This document shows, piece after piece, positions 43,814 to 53,043 of a DNA stretch of 64,000 nt. The position numbers were made by a program, and so were the translations under genes. The notes under the pieces were generated by a model that did not search any database, was not told the origin of the DNA, and was given only the letters and a program-made list of their open reading frames with translations. The stretch's first letter is position 1, and each line of letters starts with the position of its first letter. Source of the DNA: Gaiellasilicea sp963761905 (GTDB lineage Bacteria > Actinomycetota > Thermoleophilia > Gaiellales > Gaiellaceae); assembly GCA_963761905.1 (NCBI GenBank), contig CAVXIQ010000008.1:372001-436000 (forward strand). Direction: 5' to 3'.

Positions 43814-44976
43814 GCCTCGCCGCCCGGCGACGAGTCGAGCACTCCCTTCCAGGCGCGCTGCTCGCCTGCGGCGGGATCGTCCTGCTCTCGTTCGCGGACG
43901 GCGGCTTCTTCCCGGAGAGCTGGCGGGCGGCGACCGTCGCCTTCCTCTCCGTCGCCGCGCTCGCCGTCGTCGTGCGCGGTCGCCCGACGCCAAACGGAGC
44001 GCCGATCCGACCGCAGCTACTCGTCCTCGGCGCCCTGGCGGCACTGACGCTCTGGACGGCGCTCTCCGAGGTCTGGTCGCCCGAGCCCGCCGACTCGTTC
44101 CTCGAGGCGCAGCGAACGCTCGCGTACCTCGCGTTCGTGCTCGCCGCCGTCGTCGTCGCCGGCTCGCTCTGCTCCGGCGTGCTCGCCGGAACGGGCGTCG
44201 TCTGCGCCTACGCGCTCGGGCAGCGGCTGCTCCAGGGGCCGCCGGATCCGCCGGATCCGCTCGAGGGGACGCTTCTCCAGGAGCCGCTCGGCTACGCGAA
44301 TGGGCTCGGAGGCCTCGCCGCGATCGGGCTTGCGATCGCGATCTCGCGGCTCGTCTTCGAGCGCCGGCTGCGACCGCTGCACGGCGCGCTGACGTGCATC
44401 TTCGTGGTCACGCTCTGGCTGACCGGAAGCCGCGGCGGCTGGATCGCCGCGTGTGTCGGAGCGGCGGTCGCCCTCGCGCTCGGTGCCGGGCGAGCCCGCG
44501 TCGCGAGGATCGTCGCCGCGACAGCGGCGGTGGCGCTGGCCGTCGCGCTCGCGCTTCCAGCGAGCTCGCTCGCCGACGACCTGGCAGCACCCGCCGGCGA
44601 CCGGGCCTGGTACTGGAACGTCGCCTGGCAGGAGGTCGTCGACGCGCCGATCGTGGGGAAAGGCGCCGGCACCTTCGAGCTGGCCTGGCTCGAGCGCCAG
44701 CCGATCCCGGCGCCCGTGCTGGACGCGCACAGCCTCTACCTCGAGACGCTCGCCGAGCTCGGGCTCGTGGGGCTCGCGCTCCTCGGCCTGGCGCTGGCGC
44801 CGCCACTCGTCGCGGGCTTCCGCGGGGTCGAGGCGGCCGCTACCGGCGGCTATGTCGCCTTCCTCATCCATGCGGGACTGGACTGGGACTGGGAGCTTCC
44901 CGCGGTCACGATCGCGGGCCTTGCCTGCGCCGCCGCGTTGCTCGTGCGCGAACGCGCAAGTTACGGCGCGCTCTAG
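43810..44976 (+). CDS. O-antigen ligase / Wzy-like polytopic membrane protein
   Basis: About ten membrane helices in 388 residues, with a periplasmic loop after LLQEPLGYANGLGGLAAIGL and the Wzy_C/WaaL mark WLTGSRGGWIAA, then GKGAGTFELAWLERQP and DAHSLYLETLAELGLVGLAL, a pattern typical of the family. It should link or polymerise surface glycans. No ATG, GTG or TTG lies in frame until 43972, inside the protein. CTG 43810 makes a CTGA overlap with MaoC, as at murC-murB. Why it ends an acid-metabolism array is unclear. Confidence 0.82.
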   Translation: MSLAARRRVEHSLPGALLACGGIVLLSFADGGFFPESWRAATVAFLSVAALAVVVRGRPTPNGAPIRPQLLVLGALAALTLWTALSEVWSPEPADSFLEAQRTLAYLAFVLAAVVVAGSLCSGVLAGTGVVCAYALGQRLLQGPPDPPDPLEGTLLQEPLGYANGLGGLAAIGLAIAISRLVFERRLRPLHGALTCIFVVTLWLTGSRGGWIAACVGAAVALALGAGRARVARIVAATAAVALAVALALPASSLADDLAAPAGDRAWYWNVAWQEVVDAPIVGKGAGTFELAWLERQPIPAPVLDAHSLYLETLAELGLVGLALLGLALAPPLVAGFRGVEAAATGGYVAFLIHAGLDWDWELPAVTIAGLACAAALLVRERASYGAL

Positions 44977-45009
44977 CGTCTACGTGTCTAACCCGGTAAA
45001 AGGAGTCTC

Positions 45010-45282
45010 ATGAAGCGGAATTCAGCTAAGAACCTGCGCCTCGCCCTCGTCGTCGTGCTGACGGCGGCGCTCGTACTGTCGGTGGCCGCGCTTGCCGCGG
45101 TGCCGAACAAGGGCAAGCCGGCCAAGCCCGGCAAGGAGAAGGGCACCCCGTCTGCGGCCCAGTACCAGTACGGCAAGGCGAAGGTCTCGCTCTGCCACAA
45201 GGGCAAGAAGACGATCACCGTCGGCGCACCGGCCGTCAAGGCCCATCTCCGCCACGGCGACACGCTCGGCCGCTGCCCGTAG
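45010..45282 (+). CDS. Small secreted protein with CHKGKKTITV domain
   Basis: A 90-residue exported protein. A signal peptide (RLALVVVLTAALVLSVAALA) is followed by a Lys/Pro/Gly-rich linker, then KVSLCHKGKKTITVGAPAVK and HLRHGDTLGRCP, with a Cys pair and two His. This short domain is common at the ends of secreted actinobacterial proteins; its role is unknown. AAGGAG five bases before the ATG is a strong ribosome site, and a strong terminator follows. Confidence 0.75.
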   Translation: MKRNSAKNLRLALVVVLTAALVLSVAALAAVPNKGKPAKPGKEKGTPSAAQYQYGKAKVSLCHKGKKTITVGAPAVKAHLRHGDTLGRCP

Positions 45283-45306
45283 CTTCGGCGGTGGCTGCAC
45301 GCGAAT

Positions 45307-45340
45307 GGGTTCGCACCGCCCTCCGGCGCGGTGCGAACCC
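45307..45340 (+). terminator. Strong terminator hairpin
   Basis: GGGTTCGCACCGC (45307-45319) pairs perfectly with 45328-45340: 13 bp, 8-base loop. A further GCGAA/TTCGC extends it outward. It ends the small secreted-protein gene. Confidence 0.75.
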
Positions 45341-45374
45341 CTTCGCGAACCAGGAGCCGCGGCAGACGATGCGC

Positions 45375-45380
45375 TACCGT
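45375..45380 (+). promoter_or_regulatory. Leaderless-type -10 (TACCGT) for the L,D-transpeptidase
   Basis: TACCGT ends 6 bases before ATG 45387, which supports that start despite the frame breaks downstream. Confidence 0.4.
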
Positions 45381-45386
45381 CGGAGG

Positions 45387-46312
45387 ATGGTCGGGCGGCG
45401 AACCTGGGCAACGGCGGCCGCATTGCGCTGCTGACGGTCCGTGCAGGAGGCTCGCGGCGGCTGCGCGAGCATTCGCGAGTCGACCGGCCGAGCGAGTCGA
45501 CGGCAAGCGCGGTCGAGAAGGCGCCGTACTACCCACGTGCGGAGCCCCCGGTCGCCTCGGCGAGCGTGGCTCCTCGTCCGCCCCGGCAAAGCCGAGCGAT
45601 CGGCGATGCCCGTGAGACTCGCTCGCGCACGACCCACGGCCGCGCCCACGAGCGGCAGTCGGCGAGCGTCGCGGCTGCGCCTCGACGCCGGTCCGACCGC
45701 TCCGGACCGACGCACTTGCCTTCGCCGCAGTCGTGCGGACTCAGGCTCGTGTCTACGCGAGCCCGGACGGACGGTCGCTCGCACGGTACGGCCGAGTCAA
45801 CGTCAACGGCGTGCCGACGGTCTTCGGCGTGCTCAGCCGCGCCGACTGCGGCGGCCGCTGGCTGCGCGTGCAGCTGCCGAGCCGGCCGAACGGCGTCCTC
45901 GGCTGGGTCCGCGCGCGTGACGTCCAGCTGATCCGCGTCCGGACGCGGATCGAGGTCGACCTCTCGGCTCGCCGCGTCACGCTGTACCGAAAGGGCCGCG
46001 AGCTGATCTCGACGACGGCCGCGATCGGCGCGTCCGACACGCCGACGCCCGACCGGGAGCTACTACGTCAACCAGCGCCTGGTCGCTCCGAATCCGCGCG
46101 GCCCCTACGGCCCGGCGGCGATCGGCGTCTCCGCGTTCTCGCCGGTGCTCCAGCACTGGATCCAGGGTGGCCCGATCGCGATCCACGGGACGAACCAGCC
46201 ACACCTGCTCGGCGGCGCCGTCTCCCACGGGTGCATCCGGATCGCGAACAGCGCCATCACCCGCATGTTCCGGCTCGCCGTCGCCGGCACTCCGGTCGTC
46301 ATCCGCGCCTAG
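45387..46312 (+). CDS. L,D-transpeptidase (YkuD), several frame breaks
   Basis: Cell-wall crosslinking enzyme acting outside the membrane. The secure part starts near 45730: RTQARVYASPDGRSLARYG (SH3-like), VDLSARRVTLYRKGRELIST (YkuD start). After one skipped base near 46056 it reaches IQGGPIAIHGTNQPHLLG and VSHGCIRIANSAI with the catalytic His/Cys, stopping at 46312. The N-terminal ~110 codons change frame at least twice. ATG 45387 with a short hydrophobic start (TWATAAALALL) is the best guess for the true beginning. Confidence 0.7.
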
Positions 46313-46462
46313 GCACGAGCCCTCGCCAGCTGAAGATCACCCTTTTGGGTACTAGTTTGAACCGCTAAAACGATCCATTTTGGGCCGTGTAGCGAAGGGC
46401 TTACGAACCTCGTGGCGTGACGGGGCGGCTGAGGGACGACGGGGGACTGCGGTTTGGCGAAG

Positions 46463-47096
46463 ATGCGGGTTCTGCTTGCGGACGATCATCGGCTGATGCT
46501 GGAGGCTGTGCGCGTCTCGCTGGAGCAGGACGGAGACTTCGAGATCGTGGCGGCCACGACCGACGCGACGAAGGTGCTCCCGCTGATGGCCGAGGCGCAG
46601 CCCGACGTCGTCGTCCTCGACGTGCGGATGCCGCAGCTCGACGGGATCACGTGCCTGAAGCGGATTCGCGCGCGCCCATCCGGACGTCGTCGTGGTGATG
46701 CTCTCCGCGTCGGAGGACGCGTCGATCATCCAGCAGGCGATGGAGGCGGGGGCGCGGGCGTTCGTGCTCAAGCACATCGACCCGCGCGACCTCGGCGCGG
46801 TGATCCGGCAGGCGATCGTCGGCACCGTCTTCCAGTCGGCCAGCGTCTTCGCCGACGCGTCGGCCACGAAGGCGGCGGAAGCGGGTTTGACCGCCAAGGA
46901 GCGCGAGGTCCTGAACCTGCTCTCGGCGGGACTCTCCAACCGCGACATCGCCAAGGAGCTGTGGCTCTCGCAGCAGACCATCAAGTTCCACCTCTCGAAC
47001 ATCTACCGGAAGCTGAGCGTGAGCAGTCGAACCGCCGCGATCCAGGCCGCTCAGGTCAGAGGGCTGATCAGCAACCCGCTTCTGCAGGAGGCCTAG
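46463..47096 (+). CDS. NarL/FixJ-type response regulator (frame break)
   Basis: Receiver plus LuxR-type HTH, about 210 residues. VLLADDHRLMLEAVRVSLEQ and VVVLDVRMPQLDGITCL (phospho-Asp) precede a one-base break near 46672. The corrected reading gives VVVMLSASEDASIIQQAMEA and GARAFVLKHIDPRDL. The output domain has LTAKEREVLNLLSAGLSNRD and LWLSQQTIKFHLSNIYRKL. ATG 46463 is used; TTG 46454 is an alternative. No partner kinase is nearby. Its position before a surface-protein gene may mean it controls it. Confidence 0.85.
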
Positions 47097-47100
47097 CGGC

Positions 47101-47316
47101 TCAGGCGAGAACTTCTGCGCTGACGCTCGGATCGGCGGCCGCCCAGGCACGGACGAAGAAGCGCAGTTCCGTCCGCTCGTGCTCCCGGCTCGCGAAATCC
47201 GCGGCGGGGTACGAGAGCTCCAGCGTGTCGCCGTCGACGAAGGCGCGCGCGCCGAGAGCCTGGATCTCCGCGACGAGCCGCTCCCTGGCGGCCGAGGGTT
47301 GAACTCGCAGCTTCAT
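47101..47316 (-). CDS. Small hypothetical protein
   Basis: A 71-residue soluble protein (KLRVQPSAARERLVAEI at the start, ELRFFVRAWAAADPSV near the end), predicted alpha/beta. ATG 47316 has AAGGTG seven bases upstream; GTG 47322 is possible. It converges on the LuxR-type gene and diverges from the structured leader of the Ig protein. I have seen similar unnamed short proteins in actinobacteria; no function known. Confidence 0.6.
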   Translation of the reverse strand: MKLRVQPSAARERLVAEIQALGARAFVDGDTLELSYPAADFASREHERTELRFFVRAWAAADPSVSAEVLA

Positions 47317-47335
47317 CGTCACACCTTCGCAGCTT

Positions 47336-47560
47336 CGATCGGCCGGCCGTGACCCGATCGTCTAAACGCCGATCCGCCAAACGGGTAGCTCTGCGGTCGA
47401 GCTACCCGTAGGGCTAGGCGAATCCCACCCGCGTGCGGGAGGGGTCTTCGCGTCCCGCGGCGGACGATGCAGCTTCCAGAACAGAGGAGTCTGCGGTAGT
47501 GCGGTTTGGTGACGGAGAAGTGGGCTGGCGGTAGGTCCGAGCAGTGGCGGGTGCTCGGAC
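47336..47560 (+). ncRNA. Structured leader RNA candidate upstream of the Ig/PxKF gene
   Basis: Four well-paired hairpins lie in 225 bases. They are 47336-47342/47354-47360 (7 bp), 47381-47391/47399-47409 (11 bp, 7-base loop), a nested one at 47418-47451, and 47535-47543/47552-47560 (9 bp). Nothing coding is seen here. It could be a cis-acting RNA of the gene starting at 47622. It does not match the cyclic di-GMP, TPP or cobalamin consensus I know. Confidence 0.4.
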
Positions 47561-47621
47561 GTGCCGCCGTTCCCTGGATCCGATCCTGTGGCGACGACAA
47601 ATTTCAAGGGGGAGACATCTG

Positions 47622-50600
47622 ATGGCGACACCGAAGCAGGTTCAGAGGAGAGGGCGGCTCAGCCTCGTCCTCGGCACAGTCTTTGCGGCACTGACATTCG
47701 CGGCGTTGCGTCCGCAGACGGTCGTGGAGACGCTCGATGCCGACTCGACCCGTAGCTGTCGGGACAACGTCGCTGACCCGGTGCGAGCGACGGCAGGTCA
47801 GACGAAAACCTGTTACGTCGACCAGGATCGAATGCACAGGTGCCGAGGATCCAATGGACGCTTCCGCAACGGCTCATGTCGGGCGCCGACCGTCGCGTGA
47901 CAGCTGCGAGGTGACGTGTGCTACAGCGCGTTACTTTGACACGCCCTTCCGTGTGGCCGGCGGAAACGACGCTCACCGAGCGGCGAGCCGAGGAACTGCG
48001 CGCAGACGACGACAGCCGATGACAGACTCCGGCAGCCGGGACCTATTCCTACGTGACGAGATTCACGGAGGGGATCTGGATGTCGTGACGACCAGCGGCG
48101 ACTCCCGAGTGACTTCACGCTCAACGTCACCGCTGCGCCCGACACCACTCCTCCTTCGATCACTCCCGACCGTGACACCTCCTTCTCCGAACGGATCGGG
48201 CGGCTGGTACAAGACCGGCGACGTGACGGTGAGCTTCGCCGTCTCCGATCCTCAGTCGACGATCACTTCCAAGTCGGCAGCGTGCGACGTCACCACGACG
48301 GTGAGCAGCGACGGCACGACTGCCGTCACCTGTTCGGCGACGAGCGCCGGCGGAACCGCGAGCAACACGCAGACGATCAAGCGGGACACGACGATCCCCA
48401 ACGTCTCGATCGACTCAAGCGTGCCGACCTCGACGTCGAGCTCGACGGTCAACGTGACCGGCACCTCCTCCGATGCGACGAGCGGCGTCGCCTCGGTAAG
48501 CGTGAACGGATCGGCGGCTATCCTCGGCGTGCCGAACACCTTCTCCTACGTCGCATCGCTCAACTGCGGCTCGAACTCGATCACGGCTGCATCGACCGAT
48601 GTCGCCGGCAACGTGTCCGGCAACGCAAGCACGACGATCACCCGCATCTGCGACACCGCAGCTCCGACGGTCACGGTCACCGTGCCGTCTGCTCCCGCCG
48701 GTCAAGACGGCTTCTTCAACGCCTCAAATGGGGCTCAGACCGTCAACGTTTCGGCGTCTGATCCGTCAGGCGTCACGAACATCACGTGCACCGACAACGG
48801 CGGAAGCGTACGGTCGTCGGACAGAGCGGGTCGAATCCGCGAACCGGCTCGTTCCAGGTCTCCTCGGACGGAACCCACAGCATCGCCTGCGAGGCGACCG
48901 ACGCGGTGGGGAACAGCGGCAACACCGGCTCGGCGAACACCGGCTCACTGAAGATCGACGGAACGTCGCCGAGCGTGAACTGCGCCTCGGCCGACTCGAG
49001 CTGGCATGCGTCGGACGTCTCGATCGGCTGCACCGCGTCGGACGGACTCTCCGGACTTGCGGCGGGCGGTGACGCGAGCTTCAGCCTCGTGACCACGGTT
49101 GCCGCAGGAACCGAGACCGCGAACGCGAGCACCGGGAGCAGGGACGTCTTCGACAAGGCTGGAAACAAGACTGTTGCCGGCCCGATCGGCGGCAACAAGG
49201 TGGACAAGAAGAACCCGACGTCGAGCTGTGACTCTGCGCCGAGTGGCTGGTCGAGCGTCGATGTGACGATCGACTGCATCGGAGCCGATGGCGGCTCTGG
49301 TCTCGTTCCCTCGGCGGACTCCACCTTCTCGCTCTCGACGAATGTGGCGGCCGGCGTCGAGACCGCGAACGCGTCGACCGGCACGAAGACGCTCACCGAC
49401 GGGGTTGGCCACACGACGACGGTGGCGGCGATCAGCGGAATCAAGGTCGACAAGAAGGCACCAAGCCTCATCGACAACGGCCCCACGACTCGGTCCGAAT
49501 GCGGCGGGCTGGTACAAGACGGCGGTTCTCGAACACGTTCGCCGCGAGTGATGGCGGCTCTGGGCTTGCCTCGCCGTGTGCCGCCTCCTTCACGAGTCGA
49601 GCGAGCACGACGAGGGCAATGCGGTCAAGATCCCCTCAGGTGCCTGTGCGGACGCGGTCGGGAACTCCAACCCCGGAATCAACAGCGCGGCGTTCAAGAT
49701 CGACCTGACCGCGCCGACTGTTGAACTGTGGCTCGGCCGACGGTCTCTGGCATGCGAACAATGTCTCGATCGCCTGTTCCGCCTCCGATGGTCTCTCGGG
49801 GCTGGCGGCTGCCGGCGACTCGAGCTTCAGCCTCTCGACGATGTCGGGCCGAGTCGAGACGGCCAACGCCTCGACCGGCAGCAGGGATCGGTCGTCGACG
49901 TGGCCGGGAACACGAGCACCGCAGGCCCGATCGCAGGCAACAAGGTCGACAGGAAGAAGCCGTCGATCTCGTGCGGGTCGGCGGACGGGCACTGGCACAA
50001 CGTCGACGTCACGATCGGCTGTACGTCGGGCGACGGCGGCTCAGGCCTACAGAACGCGGCCGATGCAGGCTTCAACTTGACGACGACCGTCGCTGCGGGA
50101 GCCGAGACCGACAACGCTCAGACCAACACGAAGAACGTCGCGGACGCGGTCGGGAACAGCGGTACCGCCGGCCCGGTCGGCGGCAACAAGGTCGACAAGA
50201 AGGCGCCGACCTTCCTCTGTGCTGCGGCCCCGAGCAGCTGGTCGCAGACGGACGTGACGATCGCGTGTACTGGAGCGGACGGCGGCTCTGGGCTCGATCC
50301 CGCTTCGGACTCGAGCTTCTCGCTCGTCACGACTGTCGCAGCCGGTGCCGAGACCGCAACGCGTCGACCGGTACGAAGACGCTCACCGACGGGGTCGGTC
50401 ACACCACGACGGCTCCCTCGATCAGCGGAATCAAGGTCGACAAGAAGGCCCCGAGCCTCATCCGACGGTGGTCCGACGACATCACCGAACGCGGCAGGTT
50501 GGTACAAGACCGCGGTTTCGAATTCGTTCACCGCGAGTGACGGCGGCTCGGGGCTCGCTTCTCCGTGCACGGCGTCGTTCAGCAAGTCGAGCGGAACCGC

Positions 50601-51298
50601 CGAAGGACCGCGGTGAAGATCGCCTCGGGTATCTGTGCAGATGCGGTTGGCAACTCCAACCCCGGGATCGACAGCGCGGCCTTCAAGATCGACCTGACGG
50701 CTCCGACGGTCTCGGTCGGCGGCGTAACGTTGAACGCCATCTACGACCGCGGGGCGGTGCCCGTGGCGACCTGCGACACGCAGGACGCTCTGTCGGGCGT
50801 GAAGGTCGCGGCGACGGTAAGCGTCTCGGGCGGCACCAGCAACGGCGTCGGAACGTATACGGCGAAGTGCAGTGGCGGCAAGGACGAAGCTGACAACGTC
50901 CGGGCCGACGTCAGCCTGACCTACAAGGTGCAGTATCCGGTCGCTGGGATCAGCGGCATCCTGCAGCCGATCAACTCGACAACACGAGCGTCTTCAATCG
51001 CGGCAAGGCCGTTCCGGTCAAGTTCAAGCTCGGTGGCGACGAGCCCGCCGGCTTCAGCTACAGCGGCTGGACACTTCAGCGGCAAAAGTCGGCTGCACGC
51101 AACTTCGACACCGAAGACGCGATTCAGGAGGCAGTCGTCGAGAACCCGTCGAACGGCTTCCGCTACGACACGTCGGCCGATCAGTACATCTACAACGCGA
51201 ACTTCAGCGACCAGCAGGCTGGAACGTGCTGGCAGGTCGTGGTCACGCTCGATAGCGGACAGACGCTGACGTCCGCAGTGTTCAAGCTCCAGAAGTAG
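47622..51298 (+). CDS. Secreted Ig-like repeat protein with PxKF C-terminus (many frame breaks)
   Basis: A giant exported protein of about 1,220 residues. The signal LSLVLGTVFAALTFAAL follows ATG 47622, with GGGGGAG as ribosome site. After a degraded stretch (47700-48110), Ig-like modules begin with PPSPNGSGGWYKTGDVTVSF. At least five ~65-75-residue modules follow, each with an SWHxxDVxIxC-like start, AGxETANASTG and GGNKVDKK. The end NRGKAVPVKFKLGGDEPAG is a PxKF domain, closing at 51298. Ten or more one-base breaks, both insertions and deletions, split the reading. Probably a surface or matrix protein. Confidence 0.75.
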
Positions 51299-51305
51299 GA
51301 CTGCG

Positions 51306-51336
51306 GCGGGTGAGGGGCTGAACGCCCCTCGCCCGC
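51306..51336 (+). terminator. Terminator hairpin 1 after the Ig/PxKF gene
   Basis: A 13-bp stem (51306-51318 with 51324-51336, one G-U pair) and TGAAC loop lie eight bases past the stop codon. Confidence 0.75.
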
Positions 51337-51386
51337 TGACGGTCGTCGCTCTTTCCAGCCAACGAAGTAGGCGGCTGAACAAGACG

Positions 51387-51414
51387 CCGGGGGAGCGTTG
51401 CGGCGCTCCCCCGG
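51387..51414. terminator. Terminator hairpin 2, shared with the convergent gene
   Basis: CCGGGGGAGCG pairs perfectly with CGCTCCCCCGG (11 bp, 6-base loop). It lies between convergent genes and can act in both directions. Confidence 0.7.
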
Positions 51415-51444
51415 GTTCCGCCTCTCGCCAGGTACCGCGTCTCG

Positions 51445-52020
51445 CTAGGGGCGGGGATCGGCGGCTTCGACCTGCTCGTGCGTCTCGGCGTGCTTCTCGA
51501 CGACGACGAACAGCTCGTGCCGCTCGACGACGTCCTCCACCGCCGGCGCCTCGTGTCCCGGGAGGACTGCGAAATGGCGCGGGTTCTGCCTGAGCCATTC
51601 GTACTCGGCAGCCTCGATGCTGAGAACCTTCAGGCACTCGCGGTCGGAGCATTCGCAGACGAGCTCGAGCACGGGCGGAAGGGAGTCGCCGTACCCTCCG
51701 GCCAGTCGCTCGTTGATCCGGCGGAAGAGGATCTCGTTCTGCGCCAGGCGGCGGTCGCGCTTGGGTACGTCGGACTCGCGGGTGGCGGGTCCGGTTCGGG
51801 CCTCGATCAGGGCCTGCGCGTCCGTGGTCTCCAGCCCGGTCAGCCCCATCGTCAGGGCGAGGAGCTCCGCACCCTCGAAACCCGCTTCGACGAGCTCGTC
51901 GACCACGAACGTGCGACGTCGAGCGCCGACTTCGAGCTCGGCCGCGACCTGCTCGCGGTCGACATCGCCCTGCGCGGCGAGCCACGAGGTCAGGCCAGGC
52001 TCGACGGGCTCGGCGTCCAT
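51445..52020 (-). CDS. Two-part hypothetical protein with CxCxxxxC module
   Basis: A 191-residue cytoplasmic protein. The first ~95 residues look like an all-helical domain (TSWLAAQGDVDREQVAAELE). The second half starts NEILFRRINERLAGG, has LVCECSDRECLKVL, and ends in a beta-rich VLPGHEAPAVEDVVER and ELFVVVEKH. The second module alone recurs in actinobacterial proteins of unknown role; the cysteines might bind metal. ATG 52020 is clear. Confidence 0.65.
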   Translation of the reverse strand: MDAEPVEPGLTSWLAAQGDVDREQVAAELEVGARRRTFVVDELVEAGFEGAELLALTMGLTGLETTDAQALIEARTGPATRESDVPKRDRRLAQNEILFRRINERLAGGYGDSLPPVLELVCECSDRECLKVLSIEAAEYEWLRQNPRHFAVLPGHEAPAVEDVVERHELFVVVEKHAETHEQVEAADPRP

Positions 52021-52127
52021 GTCCGTTCAACGGCCTGTCCCGGGTTTCGGGCACGGGTGTCGCGGCGATTCGAGATTGCGGGTTGGGGTAGGGCGCTGTG
52101 ACAACCCAAGTCAACGAAAGGGGTCAC

Positions 52128-52307
52128 ATGAGCGACGACAGCGACAAGGGCAACGTCGGCGAGGCGCTGGAGCGCGACTGGGAGCAGACGAAGTCCGACC
52201 TGCCGGGCCTGGACGGGAAGGATCTCGACCAGGACGTGGACGACACGGTCAAGCAGGCGCTCGGCGACGAACGGGTTCCGCCCGCCGGCGAGAAGAACCG
52301 GGACTAG
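52128..52307 (+). CDS. Small acidic protein
   Basis: A 59-residue Asp/Lys-rich protein (SDDSDKGNVGEALERDWEQT, then DQDVDDTVKQALGDE), probably disordered or helical. AAAGGGG just upstream marks ATG 52128 as the start rather than GTG 52098. It resembles small CsbD-like or stress-linked acidic proteins in composition only. A terminator follows at once. Confidence 0.6.
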   Translation: MSDDSDKGNVGEALERDWEQTKSDLPGLDGKDLDQDVDDTVKQALGDERVPPAGEKNRD

Positions 52308-52352
52308 CGGTCGAGCGAGGGGTCCGGGCGCTTCGTCCGGGCTCCTCGACCG
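52308..52352 (+). terminator. Terminator hairpin
   Basis: CGGTCGAG (52308-52315) pairs with CTCGACCG (52345-52352), with further TCCGGGC pairing inside. It follows the small acidic-protein stop. Confidence 0.6.
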
Positions 52353-52384
52353 AGACCACGCGTCGCGGACGGTAGGCGGGAGTG

Positions 52385-53005
52385 ATGAACGGCGAGCTCG
52401 AGAACGTCGAGAACGAGGTGCAGGAGCTGCGGGCCGAGCTGGAGGCCGCCCGCGCCCGCACCGCCGAGTACGAAACGGCGCTCCAGGATCTCGATCGGCA
52501 GCAGAGCGCCGCCGCGGGGCGCCTCGAGCTAGCCCGGCGTCAGGCCGCCGAATACAGCGCCCGCCTCGAGACGCGCGAGTCCGAGCTCGCCGAGGTGCGT
52601 CGGCGCGAGGAGAAGTACGACGCCTTCCGTGCGGTGGTCGAGCACCGCGACGTCGCCGGGCGCGAGGCGGCAGAGGCCATCGACACCGCTCTCGACCGGC
52701 TTGCGGAGTTCGCCCGGATGCAGGACGCGATCCCGGCAGCCCGCGCGGAGGTCGCTCCCGGCTACGACGTGTCGGTTCCGGCCGAGCCCGAAGAGCTCGA
52801 GCAGGCGTGGGAGCGGCTGATCGCAGTCGTCCGCGAGCGAATCGACGAGCGGCTCGAGGACGAGATCGTCGACGCGGCCGCGCACAGCGTCGCCGGCCAC
52901 GGGATCGGCAAGCTGCCCCAGCATCTGCAGGCCCTCGCCCGGCTCCGGCGTCAGCAGCTGCTCGCGAGCGCGCGCGCCACCAACAATGAGCGGGGCGCGA
53001 GGTAG
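52385..53005 (+). CDS. Coiled-coil protein of unknown function
   Basis: A 206-residue protein whose first ~85 residues are a clear heptad coiled coil (NVENEVQELRAELEAARART, then LETRESELAEVRRREEKYD). The C-terminal ~110 residues are a small helical domain (EELEQAWERLIAVVRERIDE). No signal or membrane segment. ATG 52385 has GGGAG immediately before it. Function unknown; scaffold or polar roles are common for such shapes. Confidence 0.65.
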   Translation: MNGELENVENEVQELRAELEAARARTAEYETALQDLDRQQSAAAGRLELARRQAAEYSARLETRESELAEVRRREEKYDAFRAVVEHRDVAGREAAEAIDTALDRLAEFARMQDAIPAARAEVAPGYDVSVPAEPEELEQAWERLIAVVRERIDERLEDEIVDAAAHSVAGHGIGKLPQHLQALARLRRQQLLASARATNNERGAR

Positions 53006-53035
53006 CGGAGCGGACCCGTGGCGGGCCCGCTCCGC
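53005..53035. terminator. Bidirectional terminator hairpin
   Basis: 53005-53017 pairs with 53023-53035 (12 of 13 bp). It lies between convergent genes (coiled-coil plus, small secreted minus). Confidence 0.65.
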
Positions 53036-53043
53036 AGCGAGAG

